A stretch of DNA of 64,000 nt. Source: Papaver somniferum. Its lineage: Eukaryota; Streptophyta; Magnoliopsida; Ranunculales; Papaveraceae. This document shows, piece by piece, positions 31,828-43,009 of the stretch. Both the position numbers and the translations under genes were made by a program. Each line of letters starts with the position of its first letter. Within the stretch, counting starts at the first letter, position 1. Where the stretch lies: positions 233,257,560-233,321,559 of the forward strand of contig NC_039358.1 of NCBI RefSeq assembly GCF_003573695.1. The letters are read 5' to 3'. The notes below the pieces were generated by a model. The model saw only the letters and a program-made list of their open reading frames with translations, was not told where the DNA came from and ran no database searches.

Positions 31828-33678
31828 TCACAAAGACAGTGCCAGATTTTTCAGTTCATCAGTTGAGAGAGTTTTTGTTAACAAGGAAACAACAGAATCA
31901 CTTGGTACAAATTTTCTTTCACGCATCTTGCGAAGAAATTGTAATGCCACCTCATTCTCCCTCCCTTCAAGAAAACCCTTGATGATGACATTAAAGGCTA
32001 CAGAATTCTTTAAAAAACCTTTCTCTTCCATTTCGGTGATCAATTTGTTAGCCTCCAAGAACATCCTGTTGTCAAATAAGCCATTTATCATGGTGGTATA
32101 CGTTACTACATCAGGATCTAATCCCTTTTTTGGAATCTCATTAAACAGTTTCTTGGTGTCTTCCAATTTGCCAGCCTGACAAAATCCATGAATAAGAATA
32201 CTGTGCATTTCTATATTAGGTAAGATACCAGTACCCTCCATTGATTCAAACAATTCTATTGCCTCCACAATTTTTCCATTCTTGCAGAGACCATCCAAAA
32301 ATGTACCGTAAGTAACTTCATTTGGAGATAGACCAAAAGATTGCATCTCATTGAAAAACTTCTGAGCAGTCTTAATTCTTCCATCCTGGTATAGTCCTCT
32401 TAATAGTATAGTGTAGGTAACTGTTGTGGGTTTCAATCCATTTTGTTTCATTTTCTTAAATAGCTGCATAGCTCCATCCAACTTACGATTCTTGCAGTAC
32501 CCGTCGATTAATATACTCCAACTAAAATCATCCGGTTCAAGACCCTTATCCACCATCGAGTCAAACAGTTTCACCGCATCTGGCAACCGACCTACTAAAC
32601 ACAGACCATCCATCATTGAATTATAAGTAATCAGATCCGGTTTTATGTTTATCTTTTCCATCAATTTGAATAACCCCCAAGCATCTTCCGTCATCCCATC
32701 TTTACAATGTGAATCTATTAATATACTAAAAGTTACTGTATCGGGTGAAATCCCTCGATCCACCATTTCATCAAAATATCTTCTTGCTTCCTCCTGTTGA
32801 CCGTGTACACAATGACCATGAATCATAGAATTATAAGTAGTTAAATCTGCAGAAATTCCTCTACTAACCATCTCGTCAAAGAGCCTCTTTGCCTCCTTTA
32901 ACCGCCCTGAATTGCCAAACCCATTAATCAAAATATTGTAAGCAACTACACCGGGTACAACATTCGAATCGTGAAGCATTTCAGTGAAGAGAACCATAGC
33001 TTGATCAAGTAAACCTCCTTTACAAAGAGTATCTATAATGGCATTATATGAAACAACATCTGGTCTGCAATTAATATTCCATTTTGACATGTTGTTTTTT
33101 AACTGAAGAGCTCGACCCAGTTGACCAGTTATACACAGCCCATGTATAAGAGTATTACATGTAATAGCATTAGGTTGAATACCCATCTTAGTCATTCTGT
33201 CGAACACTTGGATTGCAATATCAATCTTATTTTGAAGACACAACCCCTTAATCAGTGTAGTTAGAGTGATAACATTAGGCTCATAACCTCTCTTAATAAT
33301 CTCTCCAAGCAAACAGAACCCATGATCAACTTTTCCTAATTTACAGCAGCAATTTATCAAAATAGTGAATGTAAAAATATCAGGTTGTACCCCAACCAAA
33401 CTCATCTTTTTATACAACTTAATGACATCCAAATAGCATTTAATCTTCGAAAGCGAACTCCACAGATGACAGAATGTAATGTTTGATGGCAATGGCCTTT
33501 CCAAGATCAACTGATCAAAGTATTTCAAGCCATCGTCAAGTTTCTTGATCCTTCCAGATTTACACTCATCCCTAACGAAACTTTCAAGTTGTGTTACTCT
33601 ATTACCATTATAACCACCGGAAGCATAATGATATCTCGCAATGTTACGAAACGAATGAAAATATTTACACAAATTCAT
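31828..33678 (-). CDS. Rf-like P-class PPR protein, intact
   Basis: Single exon, 616 codons, starting at the ATG of MNLCKYFHSFRNIARYHYAS, a basic, hydroxyl-rich, acid-free presequence typical of mitochondrial import. After LESFVRDECKSGRIKKLDDG there are 15 consecutive 35-residue P-type motifs. Examples are IFTFTILINCCCKLGKVDHG, VVSYNAIIDTLCKGGLLDQA, TVTFSILIDSHCKDGMTEDA and EVTYGTFLDGLCKNGKIVEA. The C-terminus is a short tail, SLLTKTLSTDELKNLAL. No E, E+ or DYW domain is present. Length and opening match restorer-of-fertility-like PPR proteins, which bind mitochondrial transcripts (often CMS-associated) and promote cleavage or block translation. This is the only complete member of the cluster here. 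Motif residues 5 and 35 are mostly canonical (T/N, N/D, S/D), so it should be RNA-binding competent. The native target is unknown. Confidence 0.92.
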   Translation of the reverse strand: MNLCKYFHSFRNIARYHYASGGYNGNRVTQLESFVRDECKSGRIKKLDDGLKYFDQLILERPLPSNITFCHLWSSLSKIKCYLDVIKLYKKMSLVGVQPDIFTFTILINCCCKLGKVDHGFCLLGEIIKRGYEPNVITLTTLIKGLCLQNKIDIAIQVFDRMTKMGIQPNAITCNTLIHGLCITGQLGRALQLKNNMSKWNINCRPDVVSYNAIIDTLCKGGLLDQAMVLFTEMLHDSNVVPGVVAYNILINGFGNSGRLKEAKRLFDEMVSRGISADLTTYNSMIHGHCVHGQQEEARRYFDEMVDRGISPDTVTFSILIDSHCKDGMTEDAWGLFKLMEKINIKPDLITYNSMMDGLCLVGRLPDAVKLFDSMVDKGLEPDDFSWSILIDGYCKNRKLDGAMQLFKKMKQNGLKPTTVTYTILLRGLYQDGRIKTAQKFFNEMQSFGLSPNEVTYGTFLDGLCKNGKIVEAIELFESMEGTGILPNIEMHSILIHGFCQAGKLEDTKKLFNEIPKKGLDPDVVTYTTMINGLFDNRMFLEANKLITEMEEKGFLKNSVAFNVIIKGFLEGRENEVALQFLRKMRERKFVPSDSVVSLLTKTLSTDELKNLALSL

Positions 33679-34329
33679 TTCAAGCCAAGTTTCCAGAACA
33701 AAAGTTAATAGAGATCGTCGGAGAGCAATTTACTTTGTTTGTAGAAAATCCCAAATTCTTAATCTTGTTTGTTCTGGTAACTTGGGTGTCCCTTCATAAT
33801 GTATGAAGGCACCCCCATATGTTTGCTGGTAACTTTTTTGTGGGTGCCTTCATAATTATATCCTTCATTGGATAATGTTCCTTTGAGTCTTGAGAAATGA
33901 ACCAGAATCTCTCTCGCAAAAGTCCATTACAGTATAATAAGAATATAATGGAGATTAATTACTCTTGTAAATAGTAAATACAAAATTTACCTTTTCTTCT
34001 TCTACATTGAAGACAGTTTTGTGATGTACAATAAAAATCATAGTCTATGCTCTAACAAAAGAAAAGAAATAAGGCCACGGGTTGAACTCCCAAGTAATAG
34101 GTTAGGGTTCAATTCCTACCGCTGATTGATCAAAAAAATAAAAATAAACGAGGTGATAGGTCGCCATCCAGTATCAGAAATTGTAGGACGGACATTCTTC
34201 CTGTTTCCAAAGGTATTACAGGTGATAGGTCCTTACACTGACTTCCGCAAAAGATCTGAGTTTTTGACTGGTACCAAATCTCCTAGCTCCGGTGAATTTG
34301 TTACGACCAGCATCCAAGTATAAAAATCC
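33679..34329. other. 5' side of PPR gene, no gene
   Basis: This contains the probable PPR promoter (33679-34000). Around 34085-34140 is GGTTAGGGTTCAATTCCTACC followed by an A-rich tail, which resembles the B box of a tRNA-derived SINE; no A box or full element could be defined. Confidence 0.4.
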
Positions 34330-34640
34330 TTGTAAAAAGATTTCAGATGCTTGGAGGCAGATTCTCAGAGAATAGATTCATGCTTGGAGGCAGATTCCCA
34401 GAGAAGAGATTCACGCTCAGGCCAGGGGCTCCCTGAAAGTGAGTTGCCATGGACTGACAGTTCCATGAGGTTACCAAGTTCTCTGAGCATTTTCAGGTTG
34501 GACAAAGACAGAGGTAGAGTCCCAGACAGTATGTTACCACGCAAGTCTGGAGACTCTAAATACTCCAAATTCTATATATCTGCAGGAAGAGGGTCTGCGA
34601 GGGCACAGTAGCTGACATTAAGACGCTTCAGTGCTCTGAG
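34330..34640 (-). pseudogene. Second LRR receptor-like fragment
   Basis: From about 34640 leftward it reads LKRLNVSYCALADPLPADI, a stop, LEYLESPDLRGNILSGTLPL, SLSNLKMLRELGNL and MELSVHGNSLSG. It is clearly paralogous to the fragment at 30950-31263 (shared SLS-L-MLREL and SVHGNSLSG) and in the same orientation on the 3' side of a PPR gene. Broken, with no start or membrane segment. Confidence 0.65.
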
Positions 34641-36460
34641 TTACCCAAGGTGGCTTGGAAATGGAAGCTGTAGTGAAAGAAGAGTGCACAATAGATCAAC
34701 CAGCTCGGAAGGAGATCTCTTCTTACGATGAGAGAATCTTTGGGGCCGAGTCGGCCGACTAATATCTGAACATCACTAGGATCATTTGCTTCAGATAAAT
34801 GAACAGATGAAGCAAACAGCGGCAAAACTGAAAGGAGTATAGAGTGCAGAATATGAGCGGGTAGAATTATTCTGGAGCTTCTACTGTGGATGAATCAAGG
34901 AAAACACCCTGGGGCTCGATGAGTCTTGCAAATTTGAGAAACCATGTGGTCAACACTGAGAAGTATCTGTGAAAGTAGAACAAGGAAAGTGGATTACAAC
35001 GTTTTCCTAGTCCAGTATACGCAATGCATGAATCAAATATAATTTCGAACTGTCACTAGCAATAACACGATGGGGAATCTGTACCCTGTAGACTATAATA
35101 AAACAGAAAAGAAGCAAATATATTCTGGCCATTATCATATCAATCAGGCATGTTTTAAACGTAAAAATTGGAAGGAAAAAGAAACATGCATGAATAACTG
35201 GTAAAAGAATAAATTTCTGTGACAACTTAAGGTTCATACAAGTTAACTAAAATGGAGAAATGAAATCATGGATACTTAGAGCTAAATACTGGAGCATCGT
35301 ACAAGTGGTGATGGTGATCCACATCACAAGTTCTCCTATACTAATAAAACAGAGCTACTTGTTACCACTAGTAGAGTTATATTTTTTTCTCTTTAAATGA
35401 AAATGGGTTTGGGAACTCATAGAAAGTTTCCTTAGTGCTTAACTTTTCTCTTTTAGACTTTCTTGGGGTTTAAAATTACAATTCTGATCCATATTAGGGT
35501 CAGCCTAGCTCAAACTTTAATAATGTATAATGTATTGATCAATAAAGCATAAAAAGCAGCAAAATCCAATAACATGGGTAATCAAAGATCTCACCCGCAG
35601 CTTCTAGGGGCTGCTAATTGTACAGAAGAAACTCAGGCCCAGATAACGTCTGCAAACTGTACAGCACCACTTCCCTGTGTATATTAGATGATAGAAAGAA
35701 ATAAACAAACAGAAAATCATTTTGAGTGTGGGTTTGATGTTACATGAATGAAGAGAAAAGGAGATATTATTAAGATTTGCGAGAGTTTAATATGCTCTTG
35801 GCAGAACTGCTATTTCTGGCAGCAATGATAAACATCCATAAGACATAAAGCTTTTAAAATGCCATCTATTTGTGGATTCTTTTGTGCTACGTAGGAGACT
35901 AAGATGCCAAATATTTACACAAGTCATAAAACTCTTTAACACAGAATCATGTCCCTTTTATCACTTAGATGGTTGTAATTCCTTTCTTTCATCGGCCTCA
36001 CAACCAACAACAGATTCAAACCAAAAGAAAACAAAAATGAACAGACAGGAGTAACATCTCACTTATAGCCCTTTGTAGAATGTAATACTACAGCAATGAT
36101 CTCGGGGCTAAAAGGTTTTAATACAAACGTAACAAACCAATAACTTTAAATGAAATTTAATGTTCTGAAGCAACGGGATTGTCTATCTAGACTTTCCAAA
36201 AGGCCTAAATGCCTCATAAATAACCACTCTCAGGGCATCTCCATAGGTGTCAGCGATAAATACGTAAAGTGGGGTAATAGTGAATGGAGTAGTACAATAG
36301 ACGCAAGTAAACTTCCCCATAACATAGGTATTCTCAACGATTAGGGACATGAATGCCTTTTATACCATACTAAATTTTTTCTAAATTAATTGCATACCTG
36401 TTATAAGTTACAACACGTAATACTACAGGGCTTTGCGAAGTTATTTCCTGCTCCGCCAGT
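34641..36460. other. No supported gene
   Basis: AT-rich flank between LRR remnant and PPR 3' exon. Short frames (34628-34825, 35007-35237, 35872-36054) show no family. I see nothing else. Confidence 0.4.
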
Positions 36461-36725
36461 CTATCCATCCGTGTTGAGGCAACTAACAGAATCAATAGAG
36501 GATCCAGGTTTTGGTTCAACCAAACTTTTGCCATTCATGGAATAAGTGAGATCCGAATCTCCATCCTTCAAAGATGCTGATTTAAGGCGTGAACAGCTCC
36601 AGAAACATGCCAAAACCATGCAGGTGCAAAAAATTGTAGTACAAAGAAGGACCAATCTTTTTGTGCCTTCTTCGACAGAGTGTACCCTTTAGAAAGGCAG
36701 TGCTGGCTGCTAGTTTCTACTTTCT
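36461..36725 (-). other. Candidate downstream exon of the PPR gene at 36845
   Basis: The - strand here has AGCACTGCCTTTCTAAAGGG and CTGTCGAAGAAGGCACAAAA. The region 3' of the PPR gene at the right edge (62640-62580) has the similar CCACTGCTTTCCTAAGGGG and CTGTCGAAGAAGATACAAGA. The open part ends LVEPKPGSSIDSVSCLNTDG then stop. It is not PPR-like. It may be 3' untranslated or alternative C-terminal sequence joined from the donor at 36855. Confidence 0.35.
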
Positions 36726-36844
36726 GCGCAACAAAAACAAAAGCAAAATTGATTTTAATCTAAGTACCAGAACCACTTGACCTGAAACAAAGAGAAAAAA
36801 GAATGAATGATCAACATAGACTAAAAGAGACAACTAATTAGAAC

Positions 36845-38260
36845 TTAAATATTACCTGACATATCTGTACCATCCATGGATCCAAACAATTCTACTGCTT
36901 CCTCAATTTCTCCATCCTTACAGAGTCCATCCGTAACTGTACAGGGTGTAATTTTATTTGGGTGATGACCAAGAGACTGCATCTCACATAAGATATTTTC
37001 TGCGGTCTTTATTCTTCCATCTCTATATAACCCTGCTAAGATTATACTGTAAGTAACTGATGTGGGTTTCACTCCGTTTTGTTTCATTCTCTCGAAAAGT
37101 TGCATAGCTTCATCCAGCTTACGATTCCTGCAATACCCATCAATTAACGTAGTGCAACTGACAACATTCGGTTCAAGGCCCCTATCCACCATTGATTCAA
37201 ATAGTTCCTCCGCATCTTGCAACCGACCTGCCAAACATAGACCGTTGATCATTGAATTATAAGTAATCAGATCAGGTTCTATATTTATCTTATCCATGTA
37301 TTTAAATAACCCCACAGCATCTTCAGTCTTCCCATCTTTACAATATGCATCTATCCATATAGTAAAGGTTATTGTATTGGGTAAAATCCCTTCATCCAGC
37401 ATTTCATTAAAATACCTTTTTGCTTCTTCCCATTCACCATGTGTGCAATGCCCATGAATCATACAACTATATGTCGTTACATTTCCTAAGATTCCTCTAC
37501 TAACCATCTCGTCAAAGATTCTCCTTGCCTCATCCAACCGGCCTGAACTGCAAAGTCCATCGATCAAAGAAGTGTAAACAACTACATGAGGTACAACATT
37601 TGAATCTTTCAGCATTTCAGAAAAGAGAGCCAAAGCATCATCAACTAATTCTTCCTTGCAAAGCGTATCTATAATCGCAGAATATGAAACAACAGTAGGG
37701 CTGCAGTTCCAATTCCCCATCTTGTTTCTTAACTGAAGAGCTAGTTCCACTTTACCGATTCTACAAAGCCCGGATATAAGAGTATTACAAGCAATAGCAT
37801 CAGGTTGAATCCCTGACTCAGTCATTTTACCAAACACTTTGAATGCAAAATCAATCTTCTCTTGCAGACACAACCCTTTAATCAATGTAGTGAAAGTAAC
37901 CCTATCAGGATGATGACCCCTCTTCAACATCTCCCCAAACAAACAAAACCCATGATCAATTCTTCCTAATTGACAACAGCAATTAATCAAAATGCTAAAT
38001 GTATAAATACTAGGTCTTACTCCAACCATATTCATCTTCTTATACAACAGAATCACATCTGAATAACATTGGATTTTCGATAACGAGCCAAATACATGAT
38101 TGAATGTGTAATTAGATGGTAATGGTTTTTCTGCAATCAATTGATTAAAGTAATTTAAACCATCATCAAGCTTCTGTATCCTTCCAGATTTACACTCATC
38201 CCTCACAAAACTCTCAAGTTGTGATATGTTGTAATAATTTCTCACAAAACGCAAATTCAT
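36845..38260 (-). CDS. Rf-like P-class PPR protein, ends at a splice donor
   Basis: It starts at MNLRFVRNYYNISQLESFVR; the presequence is shorter than in the gene at 31828. Eleven full P-type motifs and most of a twelfth follow, including IYTFSILINCCCQLGRIDHG, RVTFTTLIKGLCLQEKIDFA, LITYNSMINGLCLAGRLQDA and SVTYSIILAGLYRDGRIKTA. The twelfth motif stops at GSMDGTDMSG, where the DNA reads TCAG before GTAATATT, a good donor. Reading through gives NI and a stop at 36845, for a 471-residue protein lacking three motifs present in the 616-residue paralogue. The same break and donor occur in the gene at 63176. Either the coding sequence continues in downstream exons (see 36461-36725) or the protein is naturally short. 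One motif is odd (KITPCTVTDGLCK). Role as for other Rf-like PPRs: organellar RNA binding. Confidence 0.82.
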   Translation of the reverse strand: MNLRFVRNYYNISQLESFVRDECKSGRIQKLDDGLNYFNQLIAEKPLPSNYTFNHVFGSLSKIQCYSDVILLYKKMNMVGVRPSIYTFSILINCCCQLGRIDHGFCLFGEMLKRGHHPDRVTFTTLIKGLCLQEKIDFAFKVFGKMTESGIQPDAIACNTLISGLCRIGKVELALQLRNKMGNWNCSPTVVSYSAIIDTLCKEELVDDALALFSEMLKDSNVVPHVVVYTSLIDGLCSSGRLDEARRIFDEMVSRGILGNVTTYSCMIHGHCTHGEWEEAKRYFNEMLDEGILPNTITFTIWIDAYCKDGKTEDAVGLFKYMDKINIEPDLITYNSMINGLCLAGRLQDAEELFESMVDRGLEPNVVSCTTLIDGYCRNRKLDEAMQLFERMKQNGVKPTSVTYSIILAGLYRDGRIKTAENILCEMQSLGHHPNKITPCTVTDGLCKDGEIEEAVELFGSMDGTDMSGNI

Positions 38261-38560
38261 TTGTGTAATATATCAGATTGATTCAGCAATTTGAAATATT
38301 TAAGAGAGAATGCAATGTACCTTTGATGATAAATCTGACAGAGTCTCGGGTTTTGGAGTTACTCCAATGCCGCCGAAGAGAGACGGAGAGAATGGGAAGA
38401 AAGTGGGTATCAATTCGGAAAGAAAAATACTTCGGCGGCCTATCTTTTGTGGGTGCTTTACCAACCGGGCCTGGTCCATAAACGGAGAATTGGGCCACCC
38501 CAAATGTATGTTTGTTTTCTACATACTCGGTATCTGGATCTGATTCGGTTCCTAACGCCG

Positions 38561-38690
38561 GAATATCAGGTTAGATTTACCGTGTGACTCATATCCAATA
38601 CAAATAATTCTAGATTCCGGTTCGGGAATATCAGATTAGATCTACCGTGTGACTCATACCCAATACAAATAATTCCAGATTCTGGTTCGT
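38561..38690 (+). repeat. Two tandem copies of a 65-bp unit
   Basis: Copies start at 38561 and 38626, each beginning GAATATCAG(G/A)TTAGAT and containing ACCGTGTGACTCATA and CCAATACAAATAATTC. They differ at a few bases. Confidence 0.85.
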
Positions 38691-39104
38691 CTCGATCGGG
38701 ATCGAGACACTGAGACAATTTTATTTCAGGAAGGTTGTCGGTAAAATCTCGAAGTAACTTCCGAAACTTCGTATTCGAATTTTATACATATAGCAATTGT
38801 TAAACATTTTTCCGTTTTTCACGCATAATGTGTGTAAACACCACCAATTTTTAAAATATAAATAAGTCTTTATTCAAAATAATTAATAGAAAACCCTATA
38901 TCCATTCAAATTTCGGAAACATCAACCAAGATTTCCGACCAATTCCGACCGAGTCAACTGAGATTTATCCAAAAATTCTGATCGATTCCGTCTCGGCAGA
39001 ATTAAGTATTATGCTATCTTGAGAGCCGAAAACGGAATTTCCGGTGAGATCTCGACCACCTCGGCCGAGATTGACTATATTGCTCATACTTAATCCCTAA
39101 CTTC

Positions 39105-39640
39105 CACCTGTTTGACTCCGAGTTTAAAAACTCTTGATTCATGGGACCAAACACTGACTCGCATATTTTTGAGTCAGGTTTGACTCAAGAAAAAAACACG
39201 TTGAGTCAGATTTAGATGAGTTTGGTGATTTCAGTCAGACTTAGACGCGTCGGATTCAGAAGAAATTTTTTTTTCCTATAACATAACCAAACCGTGTAAC
39301 TCAACCAACTCGTCTAAATCTACCTCATTACGTTTGGCTCACGAATTATTACATACCCGACAGAGTTAGGAAAAACTCGTTTAAATCTAACTCATTTCAT
39401 CACACTCACAAATTACTAAAGTCATGGAAACTTATGAAGCTAGTCAAATAGTGAACAATTTTTCACGGATTGAATGGTGTATGACTCGAATAGCTCAGAG
39501 TTAGACCTATGAGCTGAGTCAAATCTTGAATCAGGCATAAAGAAAAATGAAAATGAACAATTTAACATCCGATTGGGGCGAATCAGACACTGAATCATAT
39601 CGAAAAGAACAAGGTGTAATGTCATGGTTGATGTACAGCT
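39105..39640. repeat. GAGTCA-rich dispersed repeat
   Basis: Many copies of GAGTCA, TGACTC and GACTCAA in both orientations (for example ACTGACTCGCATATTTTTGA, TTGAGTCAGATTTAGA). The same vocabulary fills 60985-61245, so this is probably a decayed MITE family. Confidence 0.45.
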
Positions 39641-40195
39641 GAAACGTGTGTAGATGATTAGCTGAGTCTGGTTGTTCTATACATTACCTCACATCTCATA
39701 TATAATTACAATATAACTTTCAACATGCAAACATATGTACCCTGGATAAATGGAAAAGATAAATTACAGACAAATTTCGCTAGCATCTGAATACATTGTT
39801 AAATAGTTCATTTTGCATCCCTAGTAACTTCCAGTTCACGATGTAATTGATAAGTATAAAGAAAACAAGCAGCAACATTAGAAGCCGACATTCCCCTCCC
39901 CCATTGATTTCTCTAAAAGCAACTCGCGATACAAATAGACCTTGTGTGGCAGGACTCCTATTTTAAAAGAGTTTGGATTCATATGGATATTGTACGTGAT
40001 ATTACACTGTGAAATAAAATCCATTTGAATCAAGTCAAAGAACAGTTAATGTTAGAGGTAAATTTGTGAATAGAAAACAAATTATCAGATGACTGAGGCA
40101 CACTAAGAACATTAGTGAGAAGTAAAGAATGATCATTAACAAGATTACTAGAATTTCCTTGTAAGATATGGCCATACCTTCTTCATTTGTTGTTT

Positions 40196-40563
40196 TCATG
40201 ACTTGAGAAGTTCAGAACCATCATATGGAGTCACTTCTTGAAGCTGAGCAGAAGTAGAAGCAAATTGATTCTTAGCTCCACTATAAGTAATCCACTCCTC
40301 ATCATCAAAGATATCAGCATCGGCCAACATTGCACTGGGTTGGAAGGTGGAGCTCTCCCGTATGAGAAAATTCAGTCTCTGATGACAGTTATCGTTTTTA
40401 TGACCTGGAAGTTTGCATATTTGACAAATAGGTTTCTCATTTGAAACATAACCTATGACTGTAGGATTTCTTGAAAACAAAGTTGGATTTGGATATTTGC
40501 CACCAGAAAACCTACCACTAGTATATCCTCTACCTCTATAGGAGTCCCCTTTATTATTATTAT
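40196..40563 (-). pseudogene. Copia gag, C-terminal part (outer element)
   Basis: It reads NNNNNKGDSYRGRGYTSGRF and then a zinc knuckle ICQICKLPGHKNDNCHQR (CX2CX4HX4C), the nucleic-acid-binding motif of Ty1/copia Gag, ending LQEVTPYDGSELLKS and a stop. The N-terminal part is at 49006-49718 on the same strand. The two are separated by the inserted element 40564-49005: GGGY at the right breakpoint runs into NNNNNKGD at the left one. No protease, integrase or RT follows. Confidence 0.75.
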
Positions 40564-42935
40564 TATTAGAGCATTGCTCGGTCGAACTCGCATGCGTTGC
40601 TATCTCAAACATGTTTGTGAATCTTATTGATCAAGACTATATGTCTTGATTTCTAGTTTACTTATGACTAAGTCTCGGTCTAGGATAGTTAAGTGTAGTT
40701 GAGCTCCAGAAACCATGGTGATCATCTTACGAAGACAAAGAACTACTCGAGGAACCGGTGGAATTTCATCCGACTAAAAGGTATGTGGAGACTTGAACTT
40801 ATCTATCACTCCAAAGTCTACTCTATCTCCTACTCTTGAGACAATAGTCGTATAAGTATGATAGTTTTCATACATACACATTTGCTATTTCAAGCCGAGT
40901 TTACTCGCCTATATTTTTCTCGAAATATGTGTTGGTAAGATTTTACTTTAACCACTTTCATATTTACCTGTGATGAAAGTCATGATGACGTTTTAATCTT
41001 GAAATAGCTTTGATGACGATAGTCGTGAATAACGATTGTTATAACATTATAGATGAATGTTTCGATGGTTGAAATGTAGAGTTGAGATTACCAACTATGG
41101 ATATAAGCATATATAGTGTGTTTGCACATTAGTGTATAAATCCATGTACCGGAAACTAAGTGTGTGCATACGGTATTGGTTAAGGAGACAGGTTGGGTAC
41201 ACGTACTCGTACGCGTACCAACGGAAGTTTTCAACCGAAAATTTCTGCTGAGTTTATAGTTTGCAAACTAGTAAACCAGTCACCTAAGGTATGCATACCC
41301 GTACGCGTACCCACGGAAGTTTTTGAACCGAAAATTTCTGCTGAGTTTGTAAATTCAAATCCGGTAGCTAAGGTACGCATATACGTACGCGTACCCAAGC
41401 TGGTTATTTCTCAAATCGATAGTTCATGAACTTAAAAAAATAAATTATAAGGAATGAAATCTTTGCAAACCGTGGGTATATTGTTCATGAATTGATTCAA
41501 ATGGATCAAACCGATTTTGTTTCAATTGTGTCTATGAATAAAGACCTAAGTAATTGAATAACTCTTCAACTAGTTCTTATGAGTCATTTGAACTAGTTAT
41601 GAGAAAGATGAATACGATTAATATGAAAGTGCTCATATGGCTAACCATTGATTAACTATTTGTGAACCAACTAAGTGTACACGTTTAGGTACGGTTACTC
41701 AAACCTAAATGAATACATTTCATTTGTGTATCACAAGCTAAGTTTCAATCTAACGGTTGAAAGATATTAGCTTGGTTAAATCAGGTTTTTCATCTAACGG
41801 TGAATATTGAATCTTTGTTACCAAGGTAATTTGGATTGCAAATCCTGATTTGAGACCTATATAAAGGAGACATCTAGCAACTGGAAAAACTAATCCCCAC
41901 AAATCCTGTGTAATACTAGTTGGTTATGCTAGAGTAGATTCTCCTTTAACCTTAGGTTTCTTCTCGAGACCCTGTAGGTTAACGACTGAAAGACTTCATT
42001 GGGATTGTGAAGCCAGACGAAACTACTTCTCTTGTAGTTGAGCGATCTGATCTTGCCATTTTATATCGTACGAGTTCAATTGAATAATTGACTTGAGATT
42101 ATATCTCCGATAGGGAAAGATAAAAAGAAATCACAAACATCTTCGTCTCATCGTTTGTGATTCCACAATATCTAGTTTCGCTACCATACGATTTACATTA
42201 TTGTAAGGTGATTGATAATACTAGGTTGTCCTTCGGGAATATAAGTCTGGGTTATCAATTAGTTCTTGTTCACCTTGATTTATCAAAAGTCGGAACAAAA
42301 ACTCATAGGTTTATCTGTGGGAGACAAATTTATCTCTTAGTTGCGGGTGATATCAGCTAAGGGAATCAAGTGCGTAGTATCCTGCTGGGATCAGAGACGT
42401 AAGGAGCGCAACTGTACCTTGAATCAGTGTGAGATTGATTAGGGTTCAAATACAGTCCAGACCGAAGTTAGTTTGTAGTAGGCTAGTATCTGTAGCGGCT
42501 TAATACAGTGTGGTGTTCAATCTGGACTAGGTCTCGGGGGTTTTCTGCATTTACGGTTTCCTCTTTAACAAAACTTCTGGTCTCTATGTTATTTTTATTC
42601 CGCATTATATTTTGTTATATAATTAAAATATCACAGGTTGTGCATTGTATCGATCAATTGTGAAATCCAACCTTTGGTTGTTGATTGGAAATTAATTGAT
42701 CCTTAGATATTGGCCTTTGGTACCATCCAAGTTTATATCTCTAGTATTTGATAAAGACTCACAGATTGCTTGAGTAAAAATCAAATCGAGAGATTGAGAT
42801 ATTAACTCCTTGATATACTTTTTATTAAGATTGAGTATGACTGTCAAGTGGATTCTCTTAAAAGTATATTAGAGTTAGTCCATACAGATTCCTAATCGAA
42901 ATATTAGGTGAGGTTGTTGTACCCCTGCATTTTCA
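40564..42935 (+). mobile_element. Left LTR
   Basis: It starts TATTAGAGCATTGCTCGG (TG to TA relative to the right LTR) and ends GCATTTTCA. TATA box CCTATATAAAGGAG lies near 41857. U3 holds three repeats around GTACGCGTACC (about 41195, 41290, 41380), each followed by GAAGTTTT and ACCGAAAATTTCTGCTGAG or CCAAGCTGG. Confidence 0.85.
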
Positions 42936-42937
42936 AT

Positions 42938-42949
42938 TGGTATCAGAGC
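42938..42949 (+). promoter_or_regulatory. Primer-binding site, tRNA-iMet type
   Basis: TGGTATCAGAGC, the usual copia primer site complementary to the 3' end of initiator tRNA-Met, two bases after the LTR end. Confidence 0.85.
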
Positions 42950-43009
42950 AGGCAAACACGTTTAAAGACCTTACAAGTCTGTGTTTGTAGCGATCTGACT
43001 CTATGGAAA

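Larger units (their letters stand above)
38261..40195. other. Intergenic, repeats only
   Basis: The PPR promoter side is 38261-38500. A 65-bp tandem duplication lies at 38561-38690, a CGGCCGAGATT-rich patch at 38930-39080, and a GAGTCA/TGACTC-rich patch at about 39105-39640 related to 60985-61245. 39640-40195 is AT-rich without coding evidence. Confidence 0.5.

Noticed and set aside
34085..34140. tRNA-like B box GGGTTCAATTCC followed by A-rich tail
   Set aside because: No cloverleaf, no A box at the right spacing and no target duplication, so neither a tRNA gene nor a defined SINE.
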